Below the pieces are notes generated by a model. The model saw only the letters and a program-made list of their open reading frames with translations, searched no databases and was not told where the DNA came from. From contig NC_135774.1 of assembly GCF_028453695.1 (NCBI RefSeq), positions 16,988,001-17,052,000 of the forward strand: DNA of 64,000 bases, written 5' to 3'. Within the stretch, counting starts at the first letter, position 1; each line of letters starts with the position of its first letter. Origin of the DNA: Augochlora pura. Its lineage: Eukaryota > Arthropoda > Insecta > Hymenoptera > Halictidae. This document shows positions 35,406-47,455 of this stretch, one piece after another. The translations under genes were made by a program, and so were the position numbers.

Positions 35406-37900
35406 TTCTGTTAGTGTTTTTTAAATAATTTTGGAGGGGGGTGTATTTAGTAGATCACATTCCAGATCTTCATAATGATTCAGGCATGACATTATAGGGT
35501 TAATCGCAATCACGATCAATTTCTCGTTTTCTCTGCGACGTTTATTTCCGCGGAGGCTTTTCTCATATATATATAATTCATCTATCCTCGTGAAAGAAAA
35601 CCGGTCACGCTCCGAAGTGATTCGATCCGCGAGGATCAATCGTTGTTGGAAAGGATCTCTCAACCTGTGGGAATACGCCGGAACAGATCGGTCTCTTTCG
35701 GCCCACTCAGTAATCGCCCACGTTCATTCGACTATTTCCAAGCACGACCTCTGGAAAAATGTATTTCATCGAAACGATCGAGTATGGCCGTTGTAACCGG
35801 TATTCACACGTATGCCACGAAATAGAAAATAGAAGGACCCCCGCTGAAACGTTCGTTGCGAATTTTCCAAAGTTTACAAACAGCACTTCGATTGACGGAT
35901 ATTGCGTAAGAGGGAGTGGGAGTCGACGCTTCGCGTGAAAGAACGGAATTTAAAATTTTATGTGGACGGGATTGTTCTCTTGAAAAGTATCTTTCGTCCT
36001 GCAGTTCCAGCGAAGCAATATCATGAAGAAGTTATCTTCTTTTATAAGACGAACAGCATAAGTTTCAGCTTGACATTAAACATTGTGCCACCTGAGATAT
36101 ACAGCTGACTTTGTGTACCATAGAGTTAACACCCGTTAATAAATAAATAAACGAATTTTCAGTCGTAAATTAACAAAATGCGAGTGATCTTTTTGAGCAA
36201 TGAATATACTTTTTTTATTTGCTTTATTCTGTATACTCTCATTTATATATTCTTTATTTTGTATACTCTTCGTATACTCTGAAAATGGTGAAGGAATTTA
36301 TGTTTAGGCTACTTAACGAGCAGGAAATCCATGACTGTATAAGACTTCATTAAAACTTTTAGCGTTGCGTTTTCTAGAAACGAGAAACAGAACTATTTGT
36401 TCACATCCAAAAAATGGATCAAAATCAGTACCTTCGATAAAAACGCAGAAAAAAATAATAGAACATAATAAATAGTTCATCGTTCATTATAATATTTATC
36501 TCATCATTATTCTATTTTCCTGTACAATTAATCATTTCCACTTATACTCGCTCAATTCATCAGATCAATTATGGCAAGACTGGTTATGGTTATTTTTATT
36601 AAGATGATACAATTGTGTATATGATTATTTTTATTAAGATTGAATTGAATAATTAAATGATGAGGGAGAAGTGATAGCTAATCTAGTCATCTATTTATTA
36701 TGTGAAAATATCGTACGTAGAATTTCTGTAGAAATATTTGTTTATTAATGGAAAAATATTATTATCAGCAAGGACATAAAACAATCGGAATACATTTGAG
36801 AGTCCCTTATCCGAATATTTATTTTTAAAACATTCTGGTATGCAAACATTCCATACTCTAATCATATTATTTAAATCAGAGCTCGGAATTAACCAGCACG
36901 CAATATGAATATAGCGAGGGCTACGCCTCCCTGACCCACGTCGCGCGTCTCGCTCTCGGTGGTCGCCACTTTCGGCTTGGAGCACCTCAGGTGCGTGTGC
37001 ATATTAGTTTACATTTGTGTATGTGTGTACAGTATTTAGGCAATCATCGGAGAGCAATACCTCGCGATTCTCGTGTTGCATGCTGGCCAATTCCGTGCCC
37101 TAATTTAGTCACAATATTGCCCAGTTGAGAACATGAATAAAATTGATAGATAATAAAATATTTTGTTATCAGGATATTACAAAAGTAAACCTTCGTATAA
37201 ATGAGTTTCTACTATGCTAATCATTTTAGGGTGTATGAAATGAGTAAAGAGTAGATCTAAAATAATTTTAACTGTTTCATGCCAAAATTTCTTGAGCTTA
37301 GAAAAGTGAACCTATTATGTTAACTCACGGCTAAGTTACCTCGATTATTCAATGTCACGCTTATGTTTAAATTTACGCGCTCGCGTAGGAAAATCATGAA
37401 GCGAGTAATACGCGTGCAGGTTTGTTAAATCCTGCGTGCGAACCAATAACGTTTCCCTGATAACGTGAGCTATGAGGGTTGATAGAGTAGCCAATCACGT
37501 TTCGAAGTCGCGTAACTATTCCGTGCCATATGGGGTTTAGAATGTTTTGGCTCCTACTGGTGTTCGGCATGGTTTACATATTGCGATTATGCATATTCCC
37601 GCACGCAGTCATTACTATGTTCAGCAACCCGGTACGTGGCCAGCATTCTCGATAATCTCTTTACTGGAAATTAGCGTCAACCGTTTCAATAATATAGGTT
37701 CGAATGACGGAAGAGCACTTGTCTCGATCACGCCTAACTGAAAACGACCTGTAACATACCAATGACTTCATAGTGCGTCGTATGCCAGAACATTTTGCGA
37801 AGCGTTTAGCTTCACATACGTTGAGAATACAACGTGTTCTCTATCGTACTACATTTCCTAAGATATTATCTTCAACTAGCTAAATTTGCTAGGCATATTT
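35406..37900. other. Non-coding stretch
   Basis: No recognisable gene or complete element. A CpG-rich spot at about 36900-36990 and overlapping frames at 35421-35825 are not convincing. Confidence 0.5.
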
Positions 37901-38851
37901 CATGGGCCAAATTTTTGTTTTAACTCCAAAAAAATTGTGGGAACGAAAAATCGGAAATTATAAACCTATATATGCAAATGAAAACAAATTTTTGTGTTTG
38001 AACAATTTTATTACGATATATTCACTATGTGACTTTCAAGTCACACCGTTCTATAAAGTTTGCACGTCTGTGTATAATAACTCATACGTGGAATTCCATA
38101 AAACTGCTTTGGGGTCATTAGGGCAATCTCCTTTCCAAGGGCGATAGCAACAATTATTATTCATCTGTGATAGTGGTTGCCAAACAATTTTTTGTGGTTC
38201 TGTATCTTCCTCATCTGACAAGGATTGAGTAGTATAATTTATCGTTCCTATCAACGAAATTTCGTCGGGGAAATACTACCACATCTTCATCGGACTGAGA
38301 ATCTAATAAAGAATCATCGCATCTATTACCGTTAATGCGTCTAATTCTAATTCCTCGGTTATTTCTCTTGGATTTTGTATTCATCTTTGGGTATATGATG
38401 TATTTTGAAAACGGTAGAATGCACAAGCTCTATCCTAAATATACCAAAATCTGCCACAATTGTCCACTGTAACCTCAAAGTTACAAAACTGTATCATCAA
38501 AAACAGTAACAAATTGAAAATTGAAATGCAAACAAATACATTGTTATTTATATACAAACCCAGAGTTATTATGTCCACTATTTTTAGTTTGATAATCACT
38601 GACAAAAGCACAAATAATATCAATTGAATCAAATGGTTTCGCGTAGTTTTACTGCCGACAGTTTGCACAGCATTTATTTTGTTATTTCAAGTTGATGAGC
38701 CTAGCAATGGTCATGAATACTAGTATTGGTTTGTGTTGCCAACGTCGTAGAGTTAAGATTTATGCGTCATCTTATGAAAAAAGCTATAATTATTTTGTAA
38801 AATGTCGACAAATTAAAATGTGACCTGAAATTTACACGGGCCCATAGAAGG
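37901..38851 (-). mobile_element. piggyBac-like deletion derivative, copy 1 (~950 bp)
   Basis: Nearly collinear with 44140-45068. The right end reads, on the minus strand after TTAA (38852-38855), CCTTCTATGGGCCCGTGTAA. At the left, homology begins at CATGGGCCAAATTTTTG (37901) but the first few terminal bases and TTAA are not recognisable, so that end is damaged. It carries about 27 bases near 38388-38415 that copy 2 lacks. The palindrome TGACTTTCAAGTCA is at 38030-38043. Confidence 0.8.
38051..38384 (-). pseudogene. N-terminal piece of a piggyBac-like transposase, frameshifted
   Basis: It starts at ATG 38384 (MNTKSKRNNRGIRIRRI) with a basic stretch followed by an acidic Ser/Asp segment, then shifts frame near 38272-38275. 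There this copy has ACTACCACATC where the copy at 44.5 kb has ACTTCTCCACATC, two bases more. After the shift the shared peptide (TEPQKIVWQPLSQMNNNCCY) resumes in another frame to 38051. A piggyBac transposase is about 550-600 residues. Only the disordered acidic N-terminus is represented and the DDD catalytic core is absent. The family call leans mainly on the TTAA site and terminal repeats; the peptide alone would not prove it. Confidence 0.55.
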
Positions 38852-40934
38852 TTAATATTTTTCGTAAAAATTCGCAGTTTTTTAATGCAATTAACTGTTT
38901 CCACAAAAATTGTTATATCACATTCCATAATAATTTTTATACTATCATATTTATTTATATTTTAGAAACTGTTAAAAGTGTAACTGTTACAATTCTGTAT
39001 GCAAAAATGCTCTAACTGAGTCGTATAAAATGGAAATACCATAGCTTTCAGAAACCATTTTAAATTTAGAATTGAACTGGTTTCGAGTGCAAAACAGTGA
39101 ACAACCAGAATTTTAAATAATTGGATTTCTCGTCTGCGTTACCTAATTTTCAATTACTCGTCACGTTGAAAATTGTAACAAAACAGAGGGGACTGATATC
39201 TAATTTCTACGTATCGATGGTTCCATTGACGGATTTATCGGGTTACATTCTCATCCTATTTGCTGTGGCCCTGCCGGTAGAAATGGTTAATGCTCGAACG
39301 AGCATATTGCGAAATACGTCTGCTAAATCAAGTAAATGATTCCTGACCCGATTTATGAGCACCTTCCTATTCGATTTAAAGGCTCTATTCGAGAAGGAAT
39401 CAATTTCTATTTTATCATACAAGCCCACCATCGGGGCCTCATAGAAAGGTGAGGATTTGAACAATACTTCTGGAATCTTTTTCGTGAACAAGATGTATTC
39501 CAAAATTTTTGCTGGTTTAAAATTTCAGTGTTGGTGCATGTGTACGATTACGAATTCTCTCCGTCCGTTTTTAATTGGAAGTTAATTAATGCTTCTACTA
39601 ATAGCACACGTGGCAATTCAGATATGTCAATACAAAACTGGGTTTCGTAATAAAAATATTTTTTAAACGTAAGTTATAGATGTAATATCTAACTTCACAT
39701 TTTTCTCAACCAATTTGAATTTATCGAGAAATATCGCAGCAGCAGTATTCGAGCTTCATTAATTTCTTCGTTTTATTGTGTTTCGTTAAGTGGTACAATA
39801 AAATGCTTGCAAGTATGCAATCTAAAATTAAAGTAAAAATCTTTCTTCTTTATCGTTGGATATAATCTGAGACTGAAAACTAAAGATTTATGGAATTAGA
39901 CGAAGTGAAATCGAATAAATAATTTCTAAAATTATTCCGAATATATTTCGCGTGGATATTGATTAAAAACATATTGTGGGAATTTTAAAGGGACTTTTCG
40001 AATGCAAGAACCACTACTACTCTACTCTTCACATAATGCATTTCTAAAACAGTACAATAATCATTAATACGAAAAGGACGTTCATTGAGTATTACTTCCA
40101 AATTAAACAATTGCAGAAATAAATAAAAAGCGAATGGTTCTCTAAATTTTCACCGTTCAGACTTTCAGTTATGTAGTTTTTGAAAAAGGTTATCTTTAGA
40201 TTTTGCAATTAGTGCAGCTAATTCAGAAAAGCATTACCAGCGTGTAATTAGACAGTGTGGTTCCTGGCCAGACCGCAGAGTTTGCAAAACGTTAGGGTAT
40301 TTACCAAATCTACCAAAAGAGTGTGGTTTCCGCCCAAAAACCCCAGTAGTGAGAACCATCTGACGCGGTACCGTGAAATTCCCAAATATCTGATTAACAA
40401 ACAATCGTATTTAACACTCGGGAAATTCCGATCCAGCTTTCAACTGCCGTGTGTCAATATTTCACCGCCTAATTATGGGGTTTCCACAATTAAAATTAAT
40501 AAGCTGATAAAAGAAATGTAAATTCGATAAGTTGATTAAAATACACAAAATCGTTTCTGTTCAACAATGGTCATTTCGAAGATTCTCGCTAACCCGTACA
40601 TCTCAACTTTTCCCTTTTTCTTTTATTCAGCGGCCAGCAAAAAGTTATAGCCACATATTTCTTCTTGCGGGTTCCTCGGACCACCAAATCTAGGATATTT
40701 ATCATGAAAATATACGAAGTTTTCCGAAAGTTTCATTTTGCTTGAATACGTACACAACTTTACATATTTATGACATAAATGAGGTAGAAAAATTAAAATA
40801 ATGGGGAACGTCAATGTACTATTCTCTAATTATTTAGATTGGTAAAAAAGATTCAAGTGTCTTATGCATCTTGCAATTGAATAATTTAGTTTCCTCTTGA
40901 AGTTCGACTTCCATCATAACATCACATTTGAAAA

Positions 40935-40980
40935 AAATGCATCGAACCTTTTTATGGTTACGCTATAATTCGATGCATTT
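40935..40980. other. Hairpin, 12-bp perfect stem
   Basis: AAATGCATCGAA (40935-40946) is exactly complementary to TTCGATGCATTT (40969-40980), with a 22-base loop. It is not next to any element end I recognise. It is too short for a typical microRNA precursor. Confidence 0.6.
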
Positions 40981-41139
40981 GTTTAAAATATAAAATTATA
41001 AAACAAAAATATTGTTCAAATTTAAGGAGAAAACGAAATTGCTTGAATACTAGATGAAAATCTTCTTTATCAGGTGGAAAGTCCATGAGCTAGATGGATA
41101 TATCGATCTTCCTTTAGATACTATAAAATAATTTATTAT

Positions 41140-41177
41140 GACTAGACGCGGACTTTATGCATTTATGGTAAAATTGG
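41140..41177 (+). repeat. Copy of dispersed motif, ATGCATTTATGG variant
   Basis: GACTAGACGCGGACTTTATG followed by CATTTATGGTAAAATTGG. Confidence 0.45.
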
Positions 41178-41605
41178 GTAAGGTAAATACAGAGCAACGA
41201 AGAGATAAAAAACTTAAGAATCTGGCTACACCATTTGTAATCAATTGAGACACAACACTATTAAAAGAAAAAGCACATCCTTATTTCACTTTTATTTTGT
41301 ACGACTGACGAATTTTACTTAACATAAAAGTTCGTAATCAATTATAGAACAATAACAATAGCTAAAACAAAAAAATTATACAGCACCAAAAAGAGATAAT
41401 TTTTATAGCATCCAAAGCAGGAACTAATTAAGCATTCACCAGAAGAGCATACGGAGATTAATGGACCACTAAACAACTATTTGTATACATATAATCAGTT
41501 GATTGTCATCCTGATTCATCGAGTGACTGACAAATTTCGTTTCGGACCTATTAGATCCAAGAGGCTTGTAGAAGCGACCGCCACGATAAATTTTAGCTCC
41601 ATTAA

Positions 41606-42056
41606 CACGTTCACGCCGGGGCGAAAATCTACGTTTCTCCGCGTGAGGCTGGACTGTCTTATCGCGTTACGCTTCGTGGGGCGGGGTAATATCGTTGCGT
41701 GTTTGAACACGCTTATTGCGAAATTATAACAGTTCGAGGCTTCTAACGCGCTACATGCGAAATTGGAACAGTTCTGACATAGTGTTTTTTTGAGCGCACA
41801 TTTCTTGCAACAAGTGTAAAGGTAGGTAAAATGATCTACCTTATCATAGATATAAATAAATAATTGTTATTAATTTAAAATATTGAATGTTAATGTTTAT
41901 AATACTCAATTTTTATATGTAATGTTGAGAAAAAATAAAATCAACTTATTTTTTTAACGACTGATTTTCTGAAAACGCGTGACCCACAAGTGGGTCACGC
42001 CGCCCCACGGAACAGTCAAGTGTGACCCACGGGTGGGTCACCCCGGCGTGAACGTG
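41606..42056. mobile_element. TTAA-flanked MITE, 451 bp, with two palindromes at right end (family B)
   Basis: TTAA lies at 41602-41605 and 42057-42060. The ends are perfect 16-bp inverted repeats: CACGTTCACGCCGGGG on the left and CCCCGGCGTGAACGTG on the right. Two palindromes sit near the right end: GCGTGACCCACAAGTGGGTC plus ACGC (41977-42000) and GTGACCCACGGGTGGGTCAC (42022-42041, 15 bp from the terminus). Both contain TGAC-N10-GTCA. No coding capacity. Confidence 0.9.
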
Positions 42057-42060
42057 TTAA

Positions 42061-42120
42061 ATGAATTACTTAGTCGTTCTGCAATTTCTATGGTTGTTGG
42101 GCAGGCAGTCAACGTGTTAA
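42061..42120. mobile_element. Truncated TTAA-type end adjoining family B MITE
   Basis: On the minus strand, TTAACACGTTGACTGCCTGC begins at 42120. It matches the solo end at 31840. The 451-bp MITE lies immediately to its left, so that MITE may have inserted into, or next to, this older element; the other end was not found. Confidence 0.4.
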
Positions 42121-44135
42121 ACGCGGCAACGGTGTTCTGAAATTGTCCGAACGCTGCCGGTGTAGATTACTATGAATACTGTTTCGCGCAATTAACGGGC
42201 TTACAGTAAATAGATATCGGTTCTGCAATTCATGTAGCTATTAGAGCTACGAGGAAAATGAAGCCGAAGTATAAGCCTAGTTTGGAACTCGGCCAAGATT
42301 CTGGACCCGGGACCGTCTGCCGTTTCCCACGGATATTAGCATCTTCCGAAATTAGTCATGGGACTCTCCATTACAGAATGGTAGATTGCCGTAGACCGGC
42401 GGTCTTGTATCGGACCTGATAAAACGTCGAAATATTTGTCAAAATAAAAATGATGGATTGCTGGAGTGAGGCTCGTAATCAGGTAACGCTCTCGCCGGCT
42501 CTTGCGGGTACGATAAAATTTTATAGCAATCTCACGTGGTGTTAGAAATTGTAACATGGATGGCGCGTATCATGGTACTTCATACAACTGCTTTTCATTT
42601 TAACCACATCGATCTTTTAATCTAGATATGCAAAAAGTTGTTAAAATTGATGGCAGTAAATATCGATGTATTAAAGATGCAAATTAACAATGAATTCGTA
42701 ATTTAAGAAGAAAACTAAATTAGATTAAAGAACATGGTATATTAATCAGTGGGGCCACACGGAATTGCAAAAAGTTGAAATTCGTTTGAACAGTTTAGAA
42801 TCGCAAAGTGAGATAAAGTAATTGAAAAGTAAAATTGGTTAAAAGTTAAAATTGCTAAAGAGACGCAATTAAATATTAGTGCAAGATTTAAATGTAGACA
42901 CAGACTTATATTCGTGAAATAATTTGATTTTAATCAATTACACACCGATGTGTAAAATAACGGAAATGCTCGATTTTCCTAGAAAAACTTGCTAACATTT
43001 AAATTATTATATCTCTGTAATAAAAAATCGTATAGCAATGATTCTAGGCTGCTTTTGAAATCTAAAAGCTCTATTTTCAAACTAGTTGAATGATAATTTT
43101 TAAAAAGTTTCCGTATCATGTAGCTGAGTGAAAAAGCAACGGTAATTTTTAGAAAATAATATTATGTTGAATATCAAACGTATTCAAATAATTTTTAATT
43201 AAATTAAGTTTTTTTTTTACACACGCATCAAACCCACAGTCTAATTATGGGTCATCAGAATAATAAGTGTACAATCGTAACAAGAAATAAATGTTCACGT
43301 TTACGTTAAAAAACTATATCGAATCAACAAATTTTAATAATTGACAATTATGTTAAAATGAACAGATAACTGACTATAATGCGATTGCATTTTCATAACA
43401 AATGTATGAACTAAAAGAATAGTTGAACAATGGATACGGTTATTTAATCACAGATTAATGCGTAATAATTGTTGACAGATCACGTTGATAGAGTTTTCAA
43501 TTTTTGGAGACTCGGTGCTTCGATGATCCAGCATCACACAGTATACGGTGTTACGGCTTTCGGGTACAAATCGCTTCTGTTTGGAAAAATTGAGCTCTCA
43601 GTTCGCTTACATCACAGCTGGCTTCGCCAGAAGGTCGGGTGGCACAGCGATGTTATTGTGTGCCGGGCGGTAGTCTGCTATCAAAGTGTATCCTGTCCGT
43701 ACTTCCGATCAATGCTCGCGAACCAGAGTTTTTAATTGGTCCACCGGAATAACTAAACGCGCACGATTTATTCCTGACAAACTGTTTCTAGTCTCGCGTC
43801 CATGTTGCTATTTTCATCGCCAAAACTCTCGATACCTAAATTAAGATTTACAATTTTATTCGTCGCCCGATACAATATTATTTTACATTTTTCCAAACTT
43901 TTACGATTGAATCCTGTACTGTTCTAATGGATGGCGGATATTCTAGTCATCGTTGTAGAAAGGTTGCAATTAACGATTAAATATCACCAGATTTATATAA
44001 AAAGAATATTCTCTGCATGAAAGACACGAAAGACAAGTAGAAAATAAAAATTAATATTTTAAAATTAGTTACTTAAAGTCGAAAATGATTTTATCTGTTG
44101 ATAATGCTAATTTATTGGCTATAATACATCACAAT
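42121..44135. other. Non-coding stretch
   Basis: No recognisable gene. A minus-strand copy of the dispersed motif is at 43214-43247. Confidence 0.5.
43214..43247 (-). repeat. Copy of dispersed ~35-bp motif (diverged)
   Basis: Minus strand: ATAATTAGACTGTGGGTTTG followed by ATGCGTGTGTAAAA. The first ten positions match the consensus and the rest drifts. Confidence 0.4.
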
Positions 44136-44139
44136 TTAA

Positions 44140-45068
44140 TCCTCCATGGGCCGAATTATTGTTTTAACTGCAAAAAAATTGTGGCAACGAAAAATCAGAA
44201 ATTATAAACCTATATATGCAAATGAAAACAAATTTTTGTGTCTAAACAATTCTACTGCGATATATTCACTATGTGACTTTCAAGTCACACCGGTCTATAA
44301 AGTTTGCACGTCTGTGTATAATAACTCATACGTGGAATTCCATAAAACTGCTTTGGGGTCATTAGGGCAATCTCCTTTCCAAGGGCGATAGCAACAATTA
44401 TTATTCATCTGTGATAGTGGTTGCCAAACAATTTTTTGTGGTTCTGTATCTTCCTCATCTGACGAGGATTGAGTACTATAATTTGTCGTTCCTATCAACG
44501 AAATTTCGTCGGGGAAATACTTCTCCACATCTTCATCGGACTCAGAATCTAATAAAGAATCATCGGATCTATAACCGCTAATGCGTCTAATTCTAATTCC
44601 TCTATTATTTCTATTGGATTTTGTATTCATCTTTGCAATGCACAAGCTTTATCCTAAATGTGCCAAAATCAGCCACAATAAGCCACTGTAACCTCAAAGT
44701 TACAAAACTGTATCATCAAAAACAGTAACAAATTGAAAATTGAAATGCAAACAAATAGGTTGTTATTGATATACTAACCCAGAGTTGTTATGTCCATTAT
44801 TTTTAGTTTGATAATCACTGAAAAAAGCACAAATAATATCAATTGAAACAAATATTTTCGCGTAGTTTTACTGCTGAGAGTTTGCACAGCATTTATTTCG
44901 TTATTTCAGGTTGATGAGCCTAGCAATGGTCATGAATACTAGCATTGGTTGTGTTGACAACGTCGTAGAGTTAAGATTTATTCGCCATCTCATGAAAAAA
45001 GCTATAATTATTTTGTAAAATATCGATAAATTAAATGTGACCTGTAAATTACACGGGCCCATAGAGGG
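44140..45068 (-). mobile_element. piggyBac-like deletion derivative, copy 2 (929 bp, both TTAA sites intact)
   Basis: TTAA at 44136-44139 and 45069-45072. The ends are inverted repeats: TCCTCCATGGGCC on the left and, on the minus strand from the right, CCCTCTATGGGCC. The palindrome TGACTTTCAAGTCA is at 44274-44287, about 134 bp from the left end. It is highly similar over its full length to copy 1, 6.2 kb upstream and in the same orientation. The catalytic part of the transposase is missing, so the element is non-autonomous. Confidence 0.88.
44295..44630 (-). pseudogene. N-terminal piece of a piggyBac-like transposase, frame intact
   Basis: About 111 codons run from ATG 44630 (MNTKSNRNNRGIRIRRI) to a stop at 44295. 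A basic start is followed by an acidic Ser/Asp/Glu run (SLLDSESDEDVEKYFPDE and SSSDEEDTEPQKIVWQPL), as seen at the N-terminus of piggyBac-type transposases, and then a Cys/Trp-containing tail (CCYRPWKGDCPNDPKAVLW). No catalytic Asp triad or C-terminal cysteine-rich domain is present; the family's usual size is about five times larger. An intact frame in one copy and a frameshift in the other suggests that this copy or its source is younger. Whether the short peptide is made, or could bind DNA, cannot be told from sequence. Confidence 0.55.
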
Positions 45069-45072
45069 TTAA

Positions 45073-46403
45073 GATTCTTCTAACGTTTCTTCCAGATCAA
45101 TATACTCAGTTTTATACTAAAAACAGTTTATACTAAAAATACTTTTTAGACTTTTTATCTTGCAATATAGACTATTAGGTGAAAACGTGTACGTGCTGCG
45201 ACGAAAGAGCACAAAATATGAACAATTGCTGTTTCCTTTACGAGACTATAACATTTAGTATTCGTTAGCTATAACGGATCCTGCAATCTCATAATCATCG
45301 CACGGTGATGTGTGTTATAGTAAACAATGGACGATTGTGCCCACGTACAGTCGCATTAAACTCGCATGGAAATAGCATCGGAATCGCAGTGAACGATGGA
45401 ATGAGGGCCGGCAATGTTGCGTCGCGGGACGGCCGTTTTAATAGGAACATGCTAATGCATAGACGTTTCTCGTATGGTGTAAAACTGTATCGCAAGTGAC
45501 GTGGATCGCGTTGCTTTGATCAGGGGTTGGATAGACTAATCGTAGGCCGTCAATGCCATTAAATCATTAATCGATCGCGCAATGACCCCAGAATTTCTTT
45601 CTTCCGAAGTACGCCGTTGGTAATTGAACTACGCGACCACCGCGTCATTACACGCGCAAAGCGGTGTGTCTACGTAGAAGCTCAGACTGCTCGCTCCGGT
45701 TTCTGTTAGCTTTTAATTGTCGGTATAAACCACCTTTATAGCGCGATAGTCTGTTAATTTCATCAATGCGCTTCGTCGATAGATTCGGTTACTCCTTTGA
45801 TGTTGCATCGTATTAACGACGGTGTTTGCGAAGTGTTATGTGTTGGATCAGTTTTACAACACTGATCACCGTCACGCGGAAATTTACAGTACTCTTGTAC
45901 TCTAATTTTGCCAATATATTGAAAAGACATAAGCTTAAGCTTCGAACTTGTGCTACAGTTTTATATGAACTTGTTTAACCTAATTTCAAATAAAGAGGTG
46001 AAAGAATATTCGGGGAATTAATATTTAGAAGTTGTAATAGGTAATATGTTGTAGCCATTTACAGCCTAGTGACAAGATACAAATGTGTTAATTCGTTTAA
46101 AGATCGACGTTATATCTTACAATTGATACTAACATATAAATAAAGCATAAGTTGTAACAGAAATTATTACGTTTTATACATGTTATAATAAAAGACATTA
46201 TAACTTATACTGTATTTATAAATAGGTGTAACTTGTGAGGTATAACGTAGATTTTTATACTAATTAACATATTCATGTATTATAATTATATATATTTAAT
46301 ATACAAGAAAGTATGTATTTGTATTAACATCTATTTATTACTAAACACTATAAGCAGAAAATTATCTTATATCTTAATAACATTATCTCAAATATTGTTA
46401 CTC
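45073..46403. other. Non-coding stretch
   Basis: Two exactly antisense short frames at 45295-45499 lie in a CpG-richer spot. Nothing is recognisable. 45900-46400 is AT-rich. Confidence 0.5.
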
Positions 46404-46407
46404 TCAA

Positions 46408-46702
46408 CACTTTCACAACCGGTGACACCAACGTGGTGTCATCGGCAGGCCAGACGTTGTTTGCAGGTGACACTCACATTTATAATGTTGTTATGAATTT
46501 TGTTTTATATTTGTACGTTTTAATAATTATCACATAAAGGAATAAATATTTTTGTATAATAATGTTGAATTATTTCATTTTACGTAAAGTTTTTTTCAAG
46601 CGAAGAAATGTTTACAAATAGTGCGGACGGCAAAGTGTTTCTTCAAAAATATTGCCGTCCCCTGGCGACGTTTCACTGCGCAAACATGCGGTTGTGAAAG
46701 TG
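46408..46702. mobile_element. TTAA-type MITE, 295 bp (family C, hairpin at left end)
   Basis: The ends are inverted repeats: CACTTTCACAACCGGTGACA on the left and, on the minus strand from the right, CACTTTCACAACCGCATG. The right flank is TTAA (46703-46706); the left flank is TCAA, one change from TTAA. The palindrome GGTGACACCA-ACG-TGGTGTCATC begins at 46421, 13 bp from the terminus, with TGAC-N11-GTCA arms. A second stem, GGACGGCA...TGCCGTCC, is at about 46624-46660. Confidence 0.82.
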
Positions 46703-46706
46703 TTAA

Positions 46707-47453
46707 TAACATTATTCATTTATAAATAACATCTGTATATTTAAATTTTTCTGAAGTTTTCATAATTTTGTGTTTCACATTATCGCCTATCTCATAAAGG
46801 CACAAAGGCATACAGTATACTAATGAAATTTCTGATTTTACTAGATCGATGTAATTTTAATTTTACCACGAAGATCTTATATTTTCGTTATTAAAGCCAT
46901 AGCGAAGTGCAGTGTCGAAAGCGGAGATGTTAGAAAAATCGTTGAAAGAAACGAACTCTTCTGGTCAAGCAGAAAATTCCTTGCAACGCGGATAAAGTAA
47001 ATAAGCGAAATAAAAATATTATTGATTTTCGCGGACGTAAAAAGTCTGCGTTTACCGGAGTGTACTCGTAAAAGTGTACGGAATGTGTTAGCTTCGGCGG
47101 ATCTAACAATTTTCCGGAAACCGTGAAGCGACGCGCTGTCGAAAAGTAGTCATAAAAAGACTACACACTTTGCCGAACTCCTGTGTTCCTGTGTGTGGGT
47201 GGGAGTTTAAGATCGATCGACTTTAACTCCTTCGGCCTGTCCATTCTTCACTTTTTGCTCCTATCGGACCGATGAATCGTTTTGTTCGCGGAAGGAAATC
47301 TTTCTAGTTCATTCCATCGAACCTTTTTCCCTGGGATCTTTTTGCTTAAATCTTACACGGTAAATGTGATTTATTGCACGTGTGGCAGAAGGTCAATCGG
47401 CCCACGCGGTTTTATTTGAAAATTGCAAGAAGTCGTCGCTGATGAAATGGTTG
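46707..47453. other. Non-coding stretch
   Basis: CpG-richer around 46900-47400. No gene recognised. Confidence 0.5.
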
Positions 47454-47455
47454 TA

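Larger units (their letters stand above)
38856..41601. other. Non-coding stretch
   Basis: No recognisable gene. A 12-bp stem hairpin is listed separately at 40935. A copy of the dispersed motif lies at 41140-41177. Confidence 0.5.

Noticed and set aside
7429..43247. Possible ~2.1-kb element bounded by inverted copies of the dispersed motif (7429/9570 and 41140/43247)
   Set aside because: The two intervals have similar length and each contains a TTAA MITE, but apart from the motif their flanks and interiors do not match, so the spacing is probably coincidence.
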